Below, in pieces: positions 63,057 to 64,000 of a stretch of 64,000 bases of DNA. The stretch's first letter is position 1, and the number at the start of each line of letters is the position of its first letter. The translations under genes and the position numbers were made by a program. Source of the stretch: Candidatus Binatia bacterium (lineage in GTDB: Bacteria; Desulfobacterota_B; Binatia; UBA9968; JAJDTQ01). Below the pieces are notes generated by a model. It was not told where the DNA came from. It did not search any database and worked only from the letters and a program-made list of their open reading frames with translations. The stretch covers positions 1 through 64,000 of the forward strand of contig JAJDTQ010000168.1 in the NCBI GenBank assembly GCA_022827045.1. Reading direction: 5' to 3'.

Positions 63057-63605
63057 TCATTCCGTGTCCGCCTCCCGGATCCTCAGGTCCCGCTCGGCGC
63101 AGAAGCGCACCACCTCGTGCTCCAACGCGTCGACGCCGTCACAGTCGACGATCACCGATGAGGCGCGGTGGTCCAGCGCGCCGCCGGCGAGGCGGCCGGA
63201 CCAACCGCCCGATCCCAGCAACACGTAGATGGGCCGTCCGTGCATCCACGCGAAGCACAGCTCGGAGAGGGTGCCGGCGCCGCCGCCCACAGCCACGACG
63301 AAGTCGCCGGCCAGCGCGGTCAGCGCGTTCCGGGCATGGCCCAGGCCGGTGGGCAGGACGATGTCGCACCAGGGGTTGGCCGCCCTGGCGTCGGTGCCGG
63401 GGGTGATCCCCACGGTAAGGCCGCCGGCCCGGGCCGCTCCCCGGGCGGCCGCTTCCATGACCCCGCCCCTGCCGCCGGTGATCAGGGTGATGCCGCGCCG
63501 CGCGAGCATCTCGCCGGCTTCCTCGGCCAAAGCCAGATTGTCGTAGGAGGCGTCGGAGTCCCCCACCAGCGCGGCCTGGGCGAAACGTGCGGTGCCGGGA
63601 GTCAC
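63057..63605 (-). CDS. LOG-like/TIGR00725 family Rossmann-fold protein
   Basis: 182 residues. GDSDASYDNLALAEEAGEML, LITGGRGGVMEAAARGA and VAVGGGAGTLSELCFAWMHG (the PGGxGTxxE-type motif) place it with the LOG/SLOG Rossmann superfamily, subgroup TIGR00725. Some relatives are cytokinin-activating phosphoribohydrolases, others nucleotide sensors. It lies 18 bp after the UbiD-like gene on the same strand. Confidence 0.82.
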   Translation of the reverse strand: MTPGTARFAQAALVGDSDASYDNLALAEEAGEMLARRGITLITGGRGGVMEAAARGAARAGGLTVGITPGTDARAANPWCDIVLPTGLGHARNALTALAGDFVVAVGGGAGTLSELCFAWMHGRPIYVLLGSGGWSGRLAGGALDHRASSVIVDCDGVDALEHEVVRFCAERDLRIREADTE

Positions 63606-63623
63606 GTATCCTTCCGGCCGCGC

Positions 63624-64000
63624 TCACTCCAGCAGGTAGCCGAATTTCTCATGGGCCTTTCGGACCACCTCCGGGCCGGGCGCGTTGACCTTGGGATACT
63701 TGTCGAACCACTCGAAGGGACGGCAGGCGTCGACGATGACGCGGGAGTTGGTGATGTCCCTGGTCTTGCGCTGCTCCGGCGTGACCCGGGGGTCGGCGGG
63801 CGAGGTGCGCATCTTGCGCAGGATCTCGATGGAAGTCTCCGGGTCGCAGCGGGTGAGCATCGCCCATACCAACTGGTCCAGGTTGGACACGTCGATGTCG
63901 TCGTCCACCACGATGACGAACTTGCAGCCGTACACCACCGAGCCGCAGGTCGAGGCCAGCGTGCCCGCCTGCCGGGCGTGGCCGGGATAGCGCTGCTTGA
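63624..64000 (-). CDS. UbiD family decarboxylase, C-terminal part (5' end outside window)
   Basis: The frame is open to the window end, giving the last 125 or so residues. YPGHARQAGTLASTCGSVVY, VIVVDDDIDVSNLDQLVWAM and RCDPETSIEILRKMRTSPAD match the C-terminal domain of prenylated-FMN-dependent UbiD enzymes, including the acidic DDDID stretch. The family decarboxylates aromatic or alpha,beta-unsaturated acids. No UbiX gene is seen in the window. Confidence 0.85.
   Translation of the reverse strand, partial: KQRYPGHARQAGTLASTCGSVVYGCKFVIVVDDDIDVSNLDQLVWAMLTRCDPETSIEILRKMRTSPADPRVTPEQRKTRDITNSRVIVDACRPFEWFDKYPKVNAPGPEVVRKAHEKFGYLLE

Overview
The window reads as chromosomal DNA of a high-GC (about 65 %) Gram-negative bacterium. 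An LpxC domain, an LptE-like lipoprotein, MurJ, an RlpA lipoprotein and TatC imply an outer membrane with lipid A. Many Bug/TctC binding proteins, amidohydrolases, CaiB-type CoA-transferases and a UbiD decarboxylase fit an uncultured soil or marine lineage such as Binatota, Tectomicrobia or another deltaproteobacterial relative. That placement is inferred from gene content only.

Layout. (1) 1-13.0 kb, catabolic and transport genes: a CUT1-type sugar ABC transporter (end of the binding protein, two permeases, ATPase), an alpha/beta hydrolase, a hicA-hicB module, an Asp-box protein, DUF3891, a TctC-type binding protein, Hsp20, a membrane protein split by an in-frame TGA, a Kelch protein and an amidohydrolase. 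(2) 13.1-15.2 kb, a small foreign-looking island: ImmA/ImmR-type pair, a two-TM protein behind a structured leader, and two small ORFs whose start codons overlap. (3) 15.2-26.4 kb: a second TctC protein, an orphan Dpp-type permease pair, a MITE-like element, an M20 amidohydrolase, then genes for CoA-ester metabolism (CaiB, MaoC, acyl-CoA dehydrogenase, CitE-like lyase, MBL hydrolase) interrupted by DUF3047 and a hicB-hicA module. (4) 26.4-51.8 kb, mostly + strand housekeeping: rlpA, yebC, ruvC, ruvA, ruvB, an NtrY-type kinase, a receiver-LpxC fusion, a thioesterase, a protease-dead HtrA-like protein, yceD-rpmF-plsX-fabD-fabG-acpP-glyA, nrdR-ribD-ribE-ribBA-ribH-nusB-leuS-lptE, rpsT, murJ and tatC. 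(5) 51.8-64 kb, accessory again: class II aldolase, nicotinate phosphoribosyltransferase, MFS, amidohydrolase, a NodIJ-like ABC exporter, a hybrid kinase with its own OmpR-type DNA-binding domain, a urtA remnant, an AI-2E/PerM permease, a LOG-family protein and the end of a ubiD-family gene.

The most notable object is the protein at 32773-34107. An NtrX/NtrC-type receiver domain is fused in frame to a full LpxC, directly downstream of an NtrY-like sensor kinase and close to the phospholipid genes plsX and fabD/fabG/acpP. This suggests that a phosphorelay may set the committed step of lipid A synthesis. Other points of interest are a RibBA whose DHBP-synthase half has lost its signature residues, the hybrid kinase-OmpR protein, a leader RNA with two mutually exclusive hairpins, a nearly leaderless immR-type promoter with an operator-like repeat, and several mobile or REP-like repeats, one of which encodes the C-terminal tail of RuvC.
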